Origin: Clostridiales bacterium UBA7273
GTDB taxonomy: Bacteria > Bacillota > Clostridia > Oscillospirales > Oscillospiraceae
Assembly (NCBI GenBank): GCA_002472405.1
Contig: DKRV01000026.1
Coordinates: 1-20,666, forward strand
Reading direction: 5' to 3'
DNA length: 20,666 nt
Positions within the stretch are counted from its first letter, which is position 1. Each line of letters opens with the position of its first letter. This document shows, piece by piece, positions 1 to 6,805 of this stretch. The position numbers were made by a program, and so were the translations under genes. Below the pieces are notes generated by a model that was not told where the DNA came from, ran no database searches, and saw only the letters and a list, made by a program, of their open reading frames with translations.

Positions 1-38
1 GCCTCGTTGCCGTCCATCGTCTTATACCTTCTTGTCAT
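1..38 (-). CDS. nifJ: Pyruvate:ferredoxin (flavodoxin) oxidoreductase, N-terminal fragment
   Basis: Only the first 12 complete codons lie in the window, reading MTRRYKTMDGNEA on the minus strand from an ATG at 38. The KTMDGNEA stretch is the typical opening of homodimeric pyruvate:ferredoxin oxidoreductases, which decarboxylate pyruvate to acetyl-CoA and reduce ferredoxin in anaerobes. A GGGAGG ribosome site lies at 46-51, about 7 bases before the ATG. The gene is divergent from the Asp23 gene. The call rests on a very short peptide, so it is likely but not certain; the rest of the gene lies before position 1. Confidence 0.72.
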   Translation of the reverse strand, partial: MTRRYKTMDGNE

Positions 39-108
39 ATCTTTTCCTCCCATAGCTTAATGGTTTTGAAGAGTTATCATACAATTTAATATCATTATGA
101 TCGCTATG

Positions 109-137
109 AGTTTAACACTAAAAAAATGCAATGTAAA
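109..137 (-). promoter_or_regulatory. Putative promoter for the nifJ-like gene
   Basis: On the minus strand, TTTACA (132-137) and TAAACT (109-114) are separated by 17 bases and point toward the nifJ-like start at 38. The match to the sigma-A consensus is moderate. It lies back to back with the stronger promoter for the Asp23 gene. Confidence 0.4.
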
Positions 138-151
138 CATCAAATTATTGC

Positions 152-180
152 TTGTACTTTTTGAAACGGTGTATTATACT
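152..180 (+). promoter_or_regulatory. Promoter of the Asp23-fakA operon
   Basis: TTGTAC (152-157) and TATACT (175-180) are spaced by 17 bases, a good sigma-A type promoter. Transcription would start near 187, about 45 bases before the first gene. Confidence 0.65.
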
Positions 181-232
181 ATTGTAGCAATTTTATAATT
201 GCCCGTATACTTGATGAAAGGAGCCTTTCAAT

Positions 233-586
233 ATGGTGAATATCAGCAATGAGCTTGGAAACATAAGCATCACCAGTGAGGTCTTTACGAATATTGCCGG
301 CGCGGCGGCCACAAGCTGCTTCGGCGTTAAAGGCATGGCCGGACGCAATAAGGAAGGCGGTCCGCTCCAGCTTCTCAGACGCGAGTCGATGTCCAAGGGC
401 GTTATGACGCACCTCAATGATGACGGCACGCTTTCGCTTGAGCTGCACATCGGCGTGGATAACGGCGTGAACATAAGCGCCGTGTGCCGCAGCATTATTA
501 AGGAAGTGCGCTATAAGGTCGCAAAGGCGACCGGCGTTCCCGTGAAGAGCGTCGATGTTTACGTCGATACCGTCATAGTCGGTTAA
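233..586 (+). CDS. Asp23/Gls24 family envelope stress response protein
   Basis: A 117-residue protein of the Asp23/Gls24 (DUF322) family, related to B. subtilis YloU. Family members are small cytoplasmic or membrane-associated proteins linked to cell-envelope stress; their biochemistry is poorly defined. The sequence shows the usual pattern: an N-terminal GNISITSEVFTNIAG segment, a central glycine-rich stretch (CFGVKGMAG), and a C-terminal part ending in VKSVDVYVDTVIVG. The length is normal. An AAAGGAG ribosome site at 217-223 fixes the ATG. The gene lies 35 bases before fakA, the pairing seen as yloU-yloV in many Firmicutes, and both follow one good promoter. Confidence 0.9.
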   Translation: MVNISNELGNISITSEVFTNIAGAAATSCFGVKGMAGRNKEGGPLQLLRRESMSKGVMTHLNDDGTLSLELHIGVDNGVNISAVCRSIIKEVRYKVAKATGVPVKSVDVYVDTVIVG

Positions 587-621
587 TTACAGATAAAATC
601 CCTCCCGGAGGTGCTTTTGCT

Positions 622-2307
622 TTGAGAGAATATTTAGATGCTGCGGTGTTCAAGGACATGATCCTGTGTGCCGATGCCGCGCTTGCTGAAAACACTCAGC
701 AGATAAACGAGCTTAACGTTTTTCCCGTGCCTGACGGCGATACGGGAACCAATATGGGCCTTACGATGAACGAGGCCGCAGCCCAGCTTAGAAAGAAAGA
801 GTTTTACGCTGTCGATGCCGTTGCCGACTGCGTTGCCGGCGCACTCCTGCGCGGCGCGCGCGGAAACTCCGGCGTTATACTGTCGCTTCTGTTCCGCGGA
901 ATTTCACGCAGACTCAAGGGCATGGAGACCGTTGGCGCAAAGGAATTTGCGGCCGCAATGGAAGACGGCGTTGACGCAGCCTATAAGGCAGTTATGAAGC
1001 CGGCCGAGGGCACTATACTTACCGTTGCGCGTATGGCGTCGGCCGCCGCGGTCGAATATGCCAAGAAGGGCGACGATATCGAGGAGCTTCTCGACACCGC
1101 GATAAGAATCGGCAAGGAAGCGCTTGATAACACTGTTAACCAGAACCCCGTTCTTCAGAAGGCCGGCGTTGTCGATGCCGGCGGCATGGGATACATCGTC
1201 ATTTTCTCGGCTATGCTCGCATGCCTGCGCGGCGAAGTGACCGCTCCGACCGCTGCGGTGCAGGCCGGCGTTATCGCAAACGAGAACAATGCGTTTGACA
1301 TGTTCGGAACAGATGAGATAACCTATGCATTTGATACGGTTTATATCGTCCGCAAGCATGAGCCGAACGTTGACCTCACGCCGCTGCGCGCCTACCTTTC
1401 GAGCATAGGCGACTGCCTTGTTATCGGCGAGGACGACGAGGCGTTCAAGGTGCATGTCCATACGAATATCCCCGGCGAGGCGCTCACGAAGAGCCAGCAG
1501 TATGGTACTTTGGAGCTTGCCAAGATCGAGAATATGCGCACTCAGTATGACGATATTATGGCAGGCAGAAAGGCTCAGACGACCGACGATCTGGAAAAGA
1601 TCGAGCAGGAGCTTGAGACTGCCGAGGATCTGCATGCAGCGCCGACAAAGCGCTACGGCATAGTTGCCGTCTGCGCAGGCGAGGGAATTGCAAATCTGTT
1701 CAAGGAGCTTGGCGCCGACACCATCGTAACCGGCGGCCAGACTATGAACCCCTCAACGGCGGATATAATAAAAGAGATAAACCGCACCCCGGCGGAGATC
1801 GTGTTCGTTCTGCCCAACAACAAGAACATCATCATGGCCGCCGAGCAGAGCATCCCTCTGTGCGAGGATAAAACCGTTGTGGTCGTTCCCACAAAGACCA
1901 TTCCCCAGGGAATAACCGCAATGCTCAATTTCGATCCCGAGGGTGAGGTTTCGGATATAGTAGAAGCTATGAACGAATCTCTCGGCGATGTTCACACGGC
2001 GCAGGTCACCTATGCCGCGCGCGACTCGGACTTCGACGGCTACGCCATCCACGCAGGCGAGTATCTTGCGCTGCTTGACGGCAAGCTCATTGGCAGCTTT
2101 ACCGAGATGCCGTCCATGCTCGGCAAAATGTCCGAGGCCTTCGGCGATCTCGACCCCGAGATTATCACCGTTTACTACGGCGAGGATGTGAGCGGAGAGG
2201 ACGCGGAGACCACGGCGAAAGCGCTTGAGAAAGCCTTCCCAGACGCGGAGGTCACTGTAGTAAACGGCGGACAGCCGGTTTACTACTATATGATATCGGT
2301 CGAGTAA
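622..2307 (+). CDS. fakA: DAK2 domain protein, fatty acid kinase subunit A (YloV/FakA)
   Basis: A 561-residue protein matching FakA, the ATP-binding subunit that phosphorylates fatty acids held by a DegV-type FakB partner, for phospholipid synthesis. FakB is not in this window. Residues about 31-45 (LNVFPVPDGDTGTNM) carry the aspartates that bind magnesium-ATP in DhaL/DAK2 kinases. A second glycine-rich nucleotide-binding stretch, GARGNSGVI, begins near residue 78. The C-terminal half (from about 340) is the FakA-specific domain with KRYGIVAVCAGEGI and PNNKNI motifs. The start is TTG at 622, placed 9 bases after GGAGGT (607-612), with no better ATG nearby. It is cotranscribed with the Asp23 gene. 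Its 3' end is unusual: a structured repeat separates the stop codon from the terminator at 2599-2634. Confidence 0.92.
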   Translation: MREYLDAAVFKDMILCADAALAENTQQINELNVFPVPDGDTGTNMGLTMNEAAAQLRKKEFYAVDAVADCVAGALLRGARGNSGVILSLLFRGISRRLKGMETVGAKEFAAAMEDGVDAAYKAVMKPAEGTILTVARMASAAAVEYAKKGDDIEELLDTAIRIGKEALDNTVNQNPVLQKAGVVDAGGMGYIVIFSAMLACLRGEVTAPTAAVQAGVIANENNAFDMFGTDEITYAFDTVYIVRKHEPNVDLTPLRAYLSSIGDCLVIGEDDEAFKVHVHTNIPGEALTKSQQYGTLELAKIENMRTQYDDIMAGRKAQTTDDLEKIEQELETAEDLHAAPTKRYGIVAVCAGEGIANLFKELGADTIVTGGQTMNPSTADIIKEINRTPAEIVFVLPNNKNIIMAAEQSIPLCEDKTVVVVPTKTIPQGITAMLNFDPEGEVSDIVEAMNESLGDVHTAQVTYAARDSDFDGYAIHAGEYLALLDGKLIGSFTEMPSMLGKMSEAFGDLDPEIITVYYGEDVSGEDAETTAKALEKAFPDAEVTVVNGGQPVYYYMISVE

Positions 2308-2317
2308 TTTAATAAAA

Positions 2318-2595
2318 TAAGCTGACGAGAGCCGAACACATATCGCCTGTCAGCGCGCCCTTTCGGCTATTTTCGCCTTTTTTGTCTTGATGGGCGCCAG
2401 CCCACCTGCACCAAAGAAAGCCGAAAATATCTCGAAAAGCGCATCTGACAGGTGCTGGCAGTTTTGCCGGAGCAGATTTTTGTTCAGGCAAGGCAAAGCT
2501 CGCGGAGAATACTGTCGTATTGTCAAGAGCTTTAACGCAGCATGGGCTAAAATCTGCCCGTCAAAACCGGTATGCGTTCGACTCTCGTCAGCTTA
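2318..2595. repeat. 278-bp structured repeat, copy A (MITE-like)
   Basis: This non-coding block has a second copy at 14993-15271. By eye the two differ at about 25 positions plus one single-base indel, or about 90% identity. Its ends are inverted repeats: TAAGCTGACGAGAG at 2318-2331 is the exact reverse complement of 2582-2595, and the pairing extends with mismatches to about 28 bases. Inside are two further arms. In the first, CCTGTCAG (2346-2353) pairs with CTGACAGG (2445-2452). In the second, GTTTTG (2461-2466) pairs with CAAAAC (2562-2567) and continues inward through AAAGCTC/GAGCTTT to a tip AATAC-TGTC-GTATT (2508-2521). Each end adjoins TA, as expected for a non-autonomous element moved by an IS630/mariner-type transposase, but no transposase is present. 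An RNA function is also possible. Confidence 0.85.
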
Positions 2596-2598
2596 AGC

Positions 2599-2634
2599 TC
2601 ACGGCAGTGCGGTAAGCGCTGCCGTGATTTTTTT
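2599..2634 (+). terminator. Intrinsic terminator of the fakA operon
   Basis: A perfect 9-bp stem, TCACGGCAG (2599-2607) with CTGCCGTGA (2619-2627), is followed directly by seven T (2628-2634). It lies just past the right end of repeat copy A, so the repeat is probably in the fakA transcript. Confidence 0.88.
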
Positions 2635-2661
2635 GTTTTCAGACACTTTACAAAATATCCG

Positions 2662-2690
2662 TTGACAATTTTGCATTCACACTGTATGCT
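2662..2690 (+). promoter_or_regulatory. Promoter of the glycosyltransferase gene
   Basis: TTGACA (2662-2667) and TATGCT (2685-2690) are spaced by 17 bases. Transcription would start near 2697, inside the inverted repeat described in the next entry. Confidence 0.75.
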
Positions 2691-2718
2691 AACTGTGTTA
2701 GAACAAACCACACAGTTA
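2690..2718. promoter_or_regulatory. Operator-like inverted repeat at the glycosyltransferase start site
   Basis: TAACTGTGT (2690-2698) and ACACAGTTA (2710-2718) are perfect inverted arms around an 11-base spacer. They begin at the last base of the -10 box and end just before the ribosome site (AAGGAG, 2722-2727). A nested palindrome, CTAAC-TGT-GTTAG (2689-2701), covers the likely start point. The placement suggests a repressor site; the regulator is unknown. Confidence 0.5.
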
Positions 2719-2733
2719 TATAAGGAGAGTGCC

Positions 2734-3993
2734 ATGGAAACGATAAAGCTTATTAACTTTATTATTGCAACGGTGTTTTTCATTTGCTACTCATACCAGT
2801 TTGCATATATTCTCGTGCCTTATCTGAAAAAGGAAAAGCCGCACAAGCCGGTCACGGAGCACAGCTATGCCGTTCTCATATCCGCCCGCAACGAAGAGCT
2901 TGTGATAGGCAACCTGCTCGACAGCATTTCGGCGCAGGACTATCCCTCGCGCCTTATGCGCGTGTTTGTCGTCGCCGATAACTGCACGGACGAAACCGCA
3001 AAGGTCGCCCGTGCGCACGGAGCCATAGTGTACGAGCGCTTTAACGATAAGCTCGTCGGCAAGGGCTATGCTCTTGAATATCTGCTTGACAGGATCGGCG
3101 AGGAATACGGCGACGTGTTCGACGCATACATGGTGTTCGACGCGGATAATCTTCTCAGCGAGGACTACATAAGATGCATGAACGAGACCTTCTCCGACGG
3201 CTACAGGATAATCACAAGCTACCGAAACTCGAAAAACTACGGCGATAACTGGATATCCGCAGGCTACGCGCTGTGGTTCCTGCGCGAGGCAAAATACCTC
3301 AACAATGCCAGATACCTGCTCGGAACAAGCTGCGCCGTTTCGGGAACGGGCTTTCTGTTCGGTCGCGAGATACTCAAAAGCTGCGGCGGATGGCCGTTCC
3401 ACCTGCTCGTTGAGGATATTGAGTTTACTATACACAACGTTGTGTCCGGCGAAAAGGTCGGATACTGCCCAAGGGCTGTTTTGTACGATGAGCAGCCGAC
3501 GAAGTTTTCACAGTCATGGAAGCAGCGCATGCGCTGGGCACGCGGATATATTCAGATCCTGCGCAAATACGGCGGCGACCTGCTGCACGGCATATTCGCA
3601 AAGCGCAGCTTTTCCTGCTTTGATATGACGATGAATATCGCCCCGGCGGTCATTCTCTCGTTCCTCGGTATCATCATTAATGCCGGAGCGGCTGTCTACA
3701 GTGTGCTCAACGGCGGCGGTGCGGATGTTCTGCTGCAATCGTTTGGGCAGCTTATACTCAACACCTGTATTATGATGTTTATTATCGGCGCGATAACTAC
3801 GATAAGCGAGTGGAAAAACATCTATTGCAGCGCGCCGAAAAAGATACTGTACGCATTCACTTTTCCCCTGTTCATGCTTACATATCTGCCGATCTGCATT
3901 GTCGCGCTGTTTCGCCCCGTCAAGTGGGAGCCGATCGTCCATGACCGTGTGCGCACCCTCAGCGAGGTCAGGGGAGAGGGCACCGCGGCGTAA
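2734..3993 (+). CDS. Membrane glycosyltransferase, family 2
   Basis: A 419-residue processive-type glycosyltransferase with a GT-A fold that builds a surface or exported glycan from a nucleotide sugar; substrate unknown. Residues about 5-29 form a membrane helix. The catalytic domain shows SARNEE (50-55), ADNCTDET (81-88), the metal-binding DAD at 136-138, VED at 226-228 (likely base) and QRMRW at 264-268, the motif of cellulose, chitin and hyaluronan synthase-like enzymes. At least two or three hydrophobic helices follow from about residue 305. The ATG at 2734 is chosen because AAGGAG lies 6 bases upstream. A longer reading frame from 2572 would begin inside the repeat and cross the terminator and promoter. 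The gene stands alone between terminators, so its pathway cannot be inferred from neighbours. Confidence 0.88.
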   Translation: METIKLINFIIATVFFICYSYQFAYILVPYLKKEKPHKPVTEHSYAVLISARNEELVIGNLLDSISAQDYPSRLMRVFVVADNCTDETAKVARAHGAIVYERFNDKLVGKGYALEYLLDRIGEEYGDVFDAYMVFDADNLLSEDYIRCMNETFSDGYRIITSYRNSKNYGDNWISAGYALWFLREAKYLNNARYLLGTSCAVSGTGFLFGREILKSCGGWPFHLLVEDIEFTIHNVVSGEKVGYCPRAVLYDEQPTKFSQSWKQRMRWARGYIQILRKYGGDLLHGIFAKRSFSCFDMTMNIAPAVILSFLGIIINAGAAVYSVLNGGGADVLLQSFGQLILNTCIMMFIIGAITTISEWKNIYCSAPKKILYAFTFPLFMLTYLPICIVALFRPVKWEPIVHDRVRTLSEVRGEGTAA

Positions 3994-4008
3994 AATCCTC
4001 ATTATAAG

Positions 4009-4042
4009 AAAACTGTCCGGAAATTTTTCCGGACAGTTTTTT
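4009..4042 (+). terminator. Terminator after the glycosyltransferase gene
   Basis: AAAACTGTCCGGAAA (4009-4023) pairs fully with TTTCCGGACAGTTTT (4026-4040) and runs into six T (4037-4042). The A-rich left flank makes it potentially active on both strands. Confidence 0.9.
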
Positions 4043-4067
4043 GCTGCACAGCGAACTGCCGATATTG

Positions 4068-4096
4068 TTGACATTGCCTTGGCCAAGCGATAAAAT
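4068..4096 (+). promoter_or_regulatory. Promoter of the moaC operon
   Basis: A perfect TTGACA (4068-4073) and TAAAAT (4091-4096) are spaced by 17 bases, about 30 bases before the moaC start. This is the only clear promoter for the four-gene operon. Confidence 0.78.
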
Positions 4097-4126
4097 AAAC
4101 GAAACGATTACTCAGGAGAGACTGTT

Positions 4127-4603
4127 ATGGCTGATTTTACTCATTTTAACGAAAACGGCAGAGCCAAAATGGTGGATGTGTCCGAAAAGGTGGACACCGT
4201 GCGCACGGCTGTTGCGGCAGGCAGAGTGCTTGTCAATGCCGAGACCTTTGAGCTTATAAAAACGGGCGGCATGAAAAAGGGCGATGTGCTCAATGTCGCG
4301 CAGGTCGGTGGAATCATGGGCGCAAAGCGCACGTCGGACATTATTCCGATGTGCCACCCGATCATGATATCCGGCGTGGATATCGACATCTCGCTGTGCG
4401 AGGAAAGGCACAGCGTCGAGATAGTTGCAACGACAAAATGCACCGGCGCAACGGGCGTCGAGATGGAAGCACTCACCGCTGTGAGCGTTGCGGCACTTAC
4501 GGTGTATGACATGTGCAAGGCCGTGCAGCGCGATATTGAGATAACGGATATCCGCCTTCTTAAAAAGACCGGCGGCAAGAGTGGGGTGTTCGAGCGCAAA
4601 TGA
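4127..4603 (+). CDS. moaC: Cyclic pyranopterin monophosphate synthase accessory protein MoaC
   Basis: A 158-residue MoaC. It converts the product of MoaA on GTP (3',8-cyclo-7,8-dihydro-GTP) to cyclic pyranopterin monophosphate, the first isolable molybdenum cofactor precursor. Length and sequence are typical: KRTSDIIPMCHP (67-78) contains the conserved His77, and YDMCKA (127-132) contains Asp128 and Lys131, which carry the same numbers as the E. coli active-site residues. An AGGAG site precedes the ATG. No other molybdenum cofactor gene is in the window. moaC instead heads an operon with an asparaginase and two flavoproteins, and its TGA overlaps the next ATG (ATGA at 4600-4603), suggesting translational coupling. 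Confidence 0.95.
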   Translation: MADFTHFNENGRAKMVDVSEKVDTVRTAVAAGRVLVNAETFELIKTGGMKKGDVLNVAQVGGIMGAKRTSDIIPMCHPIMISGVDIDISLCEERHSVEIVATTKCTGATGVEMEALTAVSVAALTVYDMCKAVQRDIEITDIRLLKKTGGKSGVFERK

Positions 4604-5604
4604 AAAGGATACTCATGATCGGAACCGGAGGCACGATAGCGTCGCAGATAAGCGGCAACGCGCTTTCGCCGCAGCTGCGGCCCGATGAGCTTCTGGCGCT
4701 CGTTCCTGCCATATCAAAGCTCTGCGAGGTCGAGTGCATCTCACTTTTTAATGTTGACAGCACGAGCATGACTCCGGCGCATTGGGTGCAGATAACAAAG
4801 TGTGTGCGCGATAATTACGATAAATACGACGGCTTTGTAATAAGCCACGGAACAGACACCATGGCGTACACGGCCGCGGCGCTCAGCTACATGATCCGCG
4901 GCTCGAAAAAGCCTGTTATCCTCACCGGCGCGCAGAAGCCTATAAATTTTGAATCCACGGACTCAAAGGTGAACCTGCTCGACGCTTTCACCTGCGCCTG
5001 CTCTGACGATATGTGCGGCGTGAACATTGTTTTTAACGGCCGCGTCATACTCGGCACCCGTGCACGAAAAACAAGGTCGAAGTCCTACGCCGCATTCTCA
5101 AGCATAAACTACCCCTATATAGCAACACTCCAGGATGGGGTGCTCATGCAGTATATAAAGCCCGAAAGTCTTGAAAAGCCGCAGTTCTGCACCGAGCTTA
5201 ACACCAATGTCGGACTTATAAAAATGATCCCCGGCATTGATTTTGAGCTTTTTGAGTTTCTTGCAGAGCGCAAGGATGCAGTCATTATCGAGTCCTTCGG
5301 CGTCGGCGGTCTGCCGAGCTACGGCGACGATAAGTTTCTGGATATAGTCATAAACGCCATCGGCCGCGGCAAGGTCATAATCATGACCACCCAGGTGCAG
5401 AATGAAGGCTCGGATCTTGCGGTGTACAATGTCGGCCACAGACTCAAGGGCTGGCGGAACGTGCTCGAAGCGTATGACATGACGACGGAATCCGCGCTTG
5501 CAAAGATAATGTGCATCCTCGGCTCAACAAAGGACTCCGACGAGATACGCCGCGCGTTTTATGAGCCTGTTGCGCACGATATACTCTACCACTGCGGTGA
5601 ATGA
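4600..5604 (+). CDS. ansA: Type I (cytoplasmic) L-asparaginase
   Basis: A 334-residue asparaginase/glutaminase family enzyme that hydrolyses asparagine to aspartate and ammonia. There is no signal peptide, consistent with the cytoplasmic type I group. The N-terminal TGGTIAS (9-15) holds the nucleophilic Thr12. HGTDTM (83-88) holds the second catalytic Thr-Asp pair, and the ARKTRSKS stretch (155-162) should supply the catalytic lysine, probably Lys157. Start and moaC stop overlap as ATGA and no strong ribosome site is visible, so translation probably depends on moaC. The next gene starts one base after its stop. Nothing in the sequence explains why it is grouped with moaC. Confidence 0.92.
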   Translation: MKRILMIGTGGTIASQISGNALSPQLRPDELLALVPAISKLCEVECISLFNVDSTSMTPAHWVQITKCVRDNYDKYDGFVISHGTDTMAYTAAALSYMIRGSKKPVILTGAQKPINFESTDSKVNLLDAFTCACSDDMCGVNIVFNGRVILGTRARKTRSKSYAAFSSINYPYIATLQDGVLMQYIKPESLEKPQFCTELNTNVGLIKMIPGIDFELFEFLAERKDAVIIESFGVGGLPSYGDDKFLDIVINAIGRGKVIIMTTQVQNEGSDLAVYNVGHRLKGWRNVLEAYDMTTESALAKIMCILGSTKDSDEIRRAFYEPVAHDILYHCGE

Positions 5605-5605
5605 T

Positions 5606-6805
5606 ATGAATACGATTGTGATCATAGGCGGCGGCGCGTCCGGAATGGCGGCTGCGATAACGGCCTCGAATGATAAGAATAATAATGTAATACTGCTCGA
5701 GCGCCAGCAGCGTGTCGGCAAAAAGCTCCTGAGCACCGGAAACGGCAGATGCAATCTCACAAACACGGGCGCGGCTCCCGAGCATTACCACGGCGCGCAG
5801 CCGGGCTTTCCAGACGAGGTGCTCTCGCGCTTTACGCCCGAGGACACGCTGCGCTTTTTCGATTCTCTCGGCCTTGCCGTGAGCTGCGAGTACGGCGGCA
5901 GAGTGTATCCGCAGTCAAACTCGGCAAACAGCGTGGTAGATGTTCTGCGCTTTGCGCTCATGCGCGATAACATAACGGTCAAAACCTCATGTCCTGCGCG
6001 TAAGATAGAAAGACGCGGCGAGGGCTTTTCGGTCCTGACCGATGATGGTAAGATCAAGGCAGACTTCGTCATAGTTTCCTGCGGCGGCGCGGCCGGAGCA
6101 AAGGTCGGCGGAGTGCACGACGGATACGAGCTTTTAAAGCTGCTGGGGCATAAGAGCACGGTTCTGCTGCCCTCGCTCGTGCAGCTTGTGACCGATCCCA
6201 ATTATCCGCGCGCGCTCAAGGGCGTGAGAGTAATGGCAAAGCTGCGCCTTGAAAAGGACGGAGAGATAATTGCCGAAAGCTTCGGCGAGCTGCAATTTAC
6301 CGAAACCGGCCTGTCCGGCCCGGCAGCGTTTGATATTTCGCGCGCCGCGGCTCAGACCGGCAAAGGAAAGGTGCACATAGACCTGTCGGGGAATGAGGAT
6401 ATCGAGACTAAGTTGCGCGCAAGGATAAAGGCAAATCCAAGCTTATGCGCCGACGATGCTCTCACGGGAGTTCTGCACAACAGACTCGGCAGAATGGTGG
6501 TTAAATACGCCGGCGTTCCGGGGCAGACTCCGCTCGAAAGGCTCGAACAGCCGCAAATCGCCGCAATTGCCGCTGCCTGCCGCGATTTCTGCATCGAGCT
6601 GCGCGGCGTGGAGGACTTTGACCATGCTCAGGTGACGGCCGGAGGTATTAAGACCACGGGTGTAAATCCCGAGACGCTTGAGAGCTGGTTCGTTCCGCAT
6701 CTTTTCATAACGGGCGAGCTTCTGGACGTTGACGCCGACTGCGGAGGCTATAACCTCCAGTGGGCGTGGGCAAGCGGTGTGACCGCAGGGAGGCTCGGCA
6801 AATGA
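5606..6805 (+). CDS. HI0933/BaiN-type FAD-dependent oxidoreductase
   Basis: A 399-residue flavoprotein of the HI0933 family (TIGR00275), which includes enzymes named BaiN; most members have no proven substrate. The N-terminus MNTIVIIGGGASGMAAAI is a dinucleotide-binding fold for FAD, followed by LLERQQRVGKKLLSTGNGRCNLTN, a family signature. The C-terminus ends with the second signature, GGYNLQWAWASG, shortly after LFITGELLDVDADC. The ATG at 5606 is chosen because the protein then begins directly at the FAD fold. GGTGA at 5596-5600 could serve as a ribosome site, and the upstream asparaginase stop is one base away. Its TGA overlaps the ATG of the next gene. A bile-acid role should not be assumed from the BaiN name. 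Confidence 0.88.
   Translation: MNTIVIIGGGASGMAAAITASNDKNNNVILLERQQRVGKKLLSTGNGRCNLTNTGAAPEHYHGAQPGFPDEVLSRFTPEDTLRFFDSLGLAVSCEYGGRVYPQSNSANSVVDVLRFALMRDNITVKTSCPARKIERRGEGFSVLTDDGKIKADFVIVSCGGAAGAKVGGVHDGYELLKLLGHKSTVLLPSLVQLVTDPNYPRALKGVRVMAKLRLEKDGEIIAESFGELQFTETGLSGPAAFDISRAAAQTGKGKVHIDLSGNEDIETKLRARIKANPSLCADDALTGVLHNRLGRMVVKYAGVPGQTPLERLEQPQIAAIAAACRDFCIELRGVEDFDHAQVTAGGIKTTGVNPETLESWFVPHLFITGELLDVDADCGGYNLQWAWASGVTAGRLGK

Noticed and set aside
2387..2596. Possible small proteins encoded inside the 278-bp repeat
   Set aside because: The frames are not kept between the two copies (indel and changed stops), and have no ribosome sites. Conservation follows base pairing rather than codons.
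2572..2733. N-terminal extension of the glycosyltransferase from an upstream ATG
   Set aside because: The extension would start in the repeat and run through an intrinsic terminator and the promoter; the ATG at 2734 has a good ribosome site.
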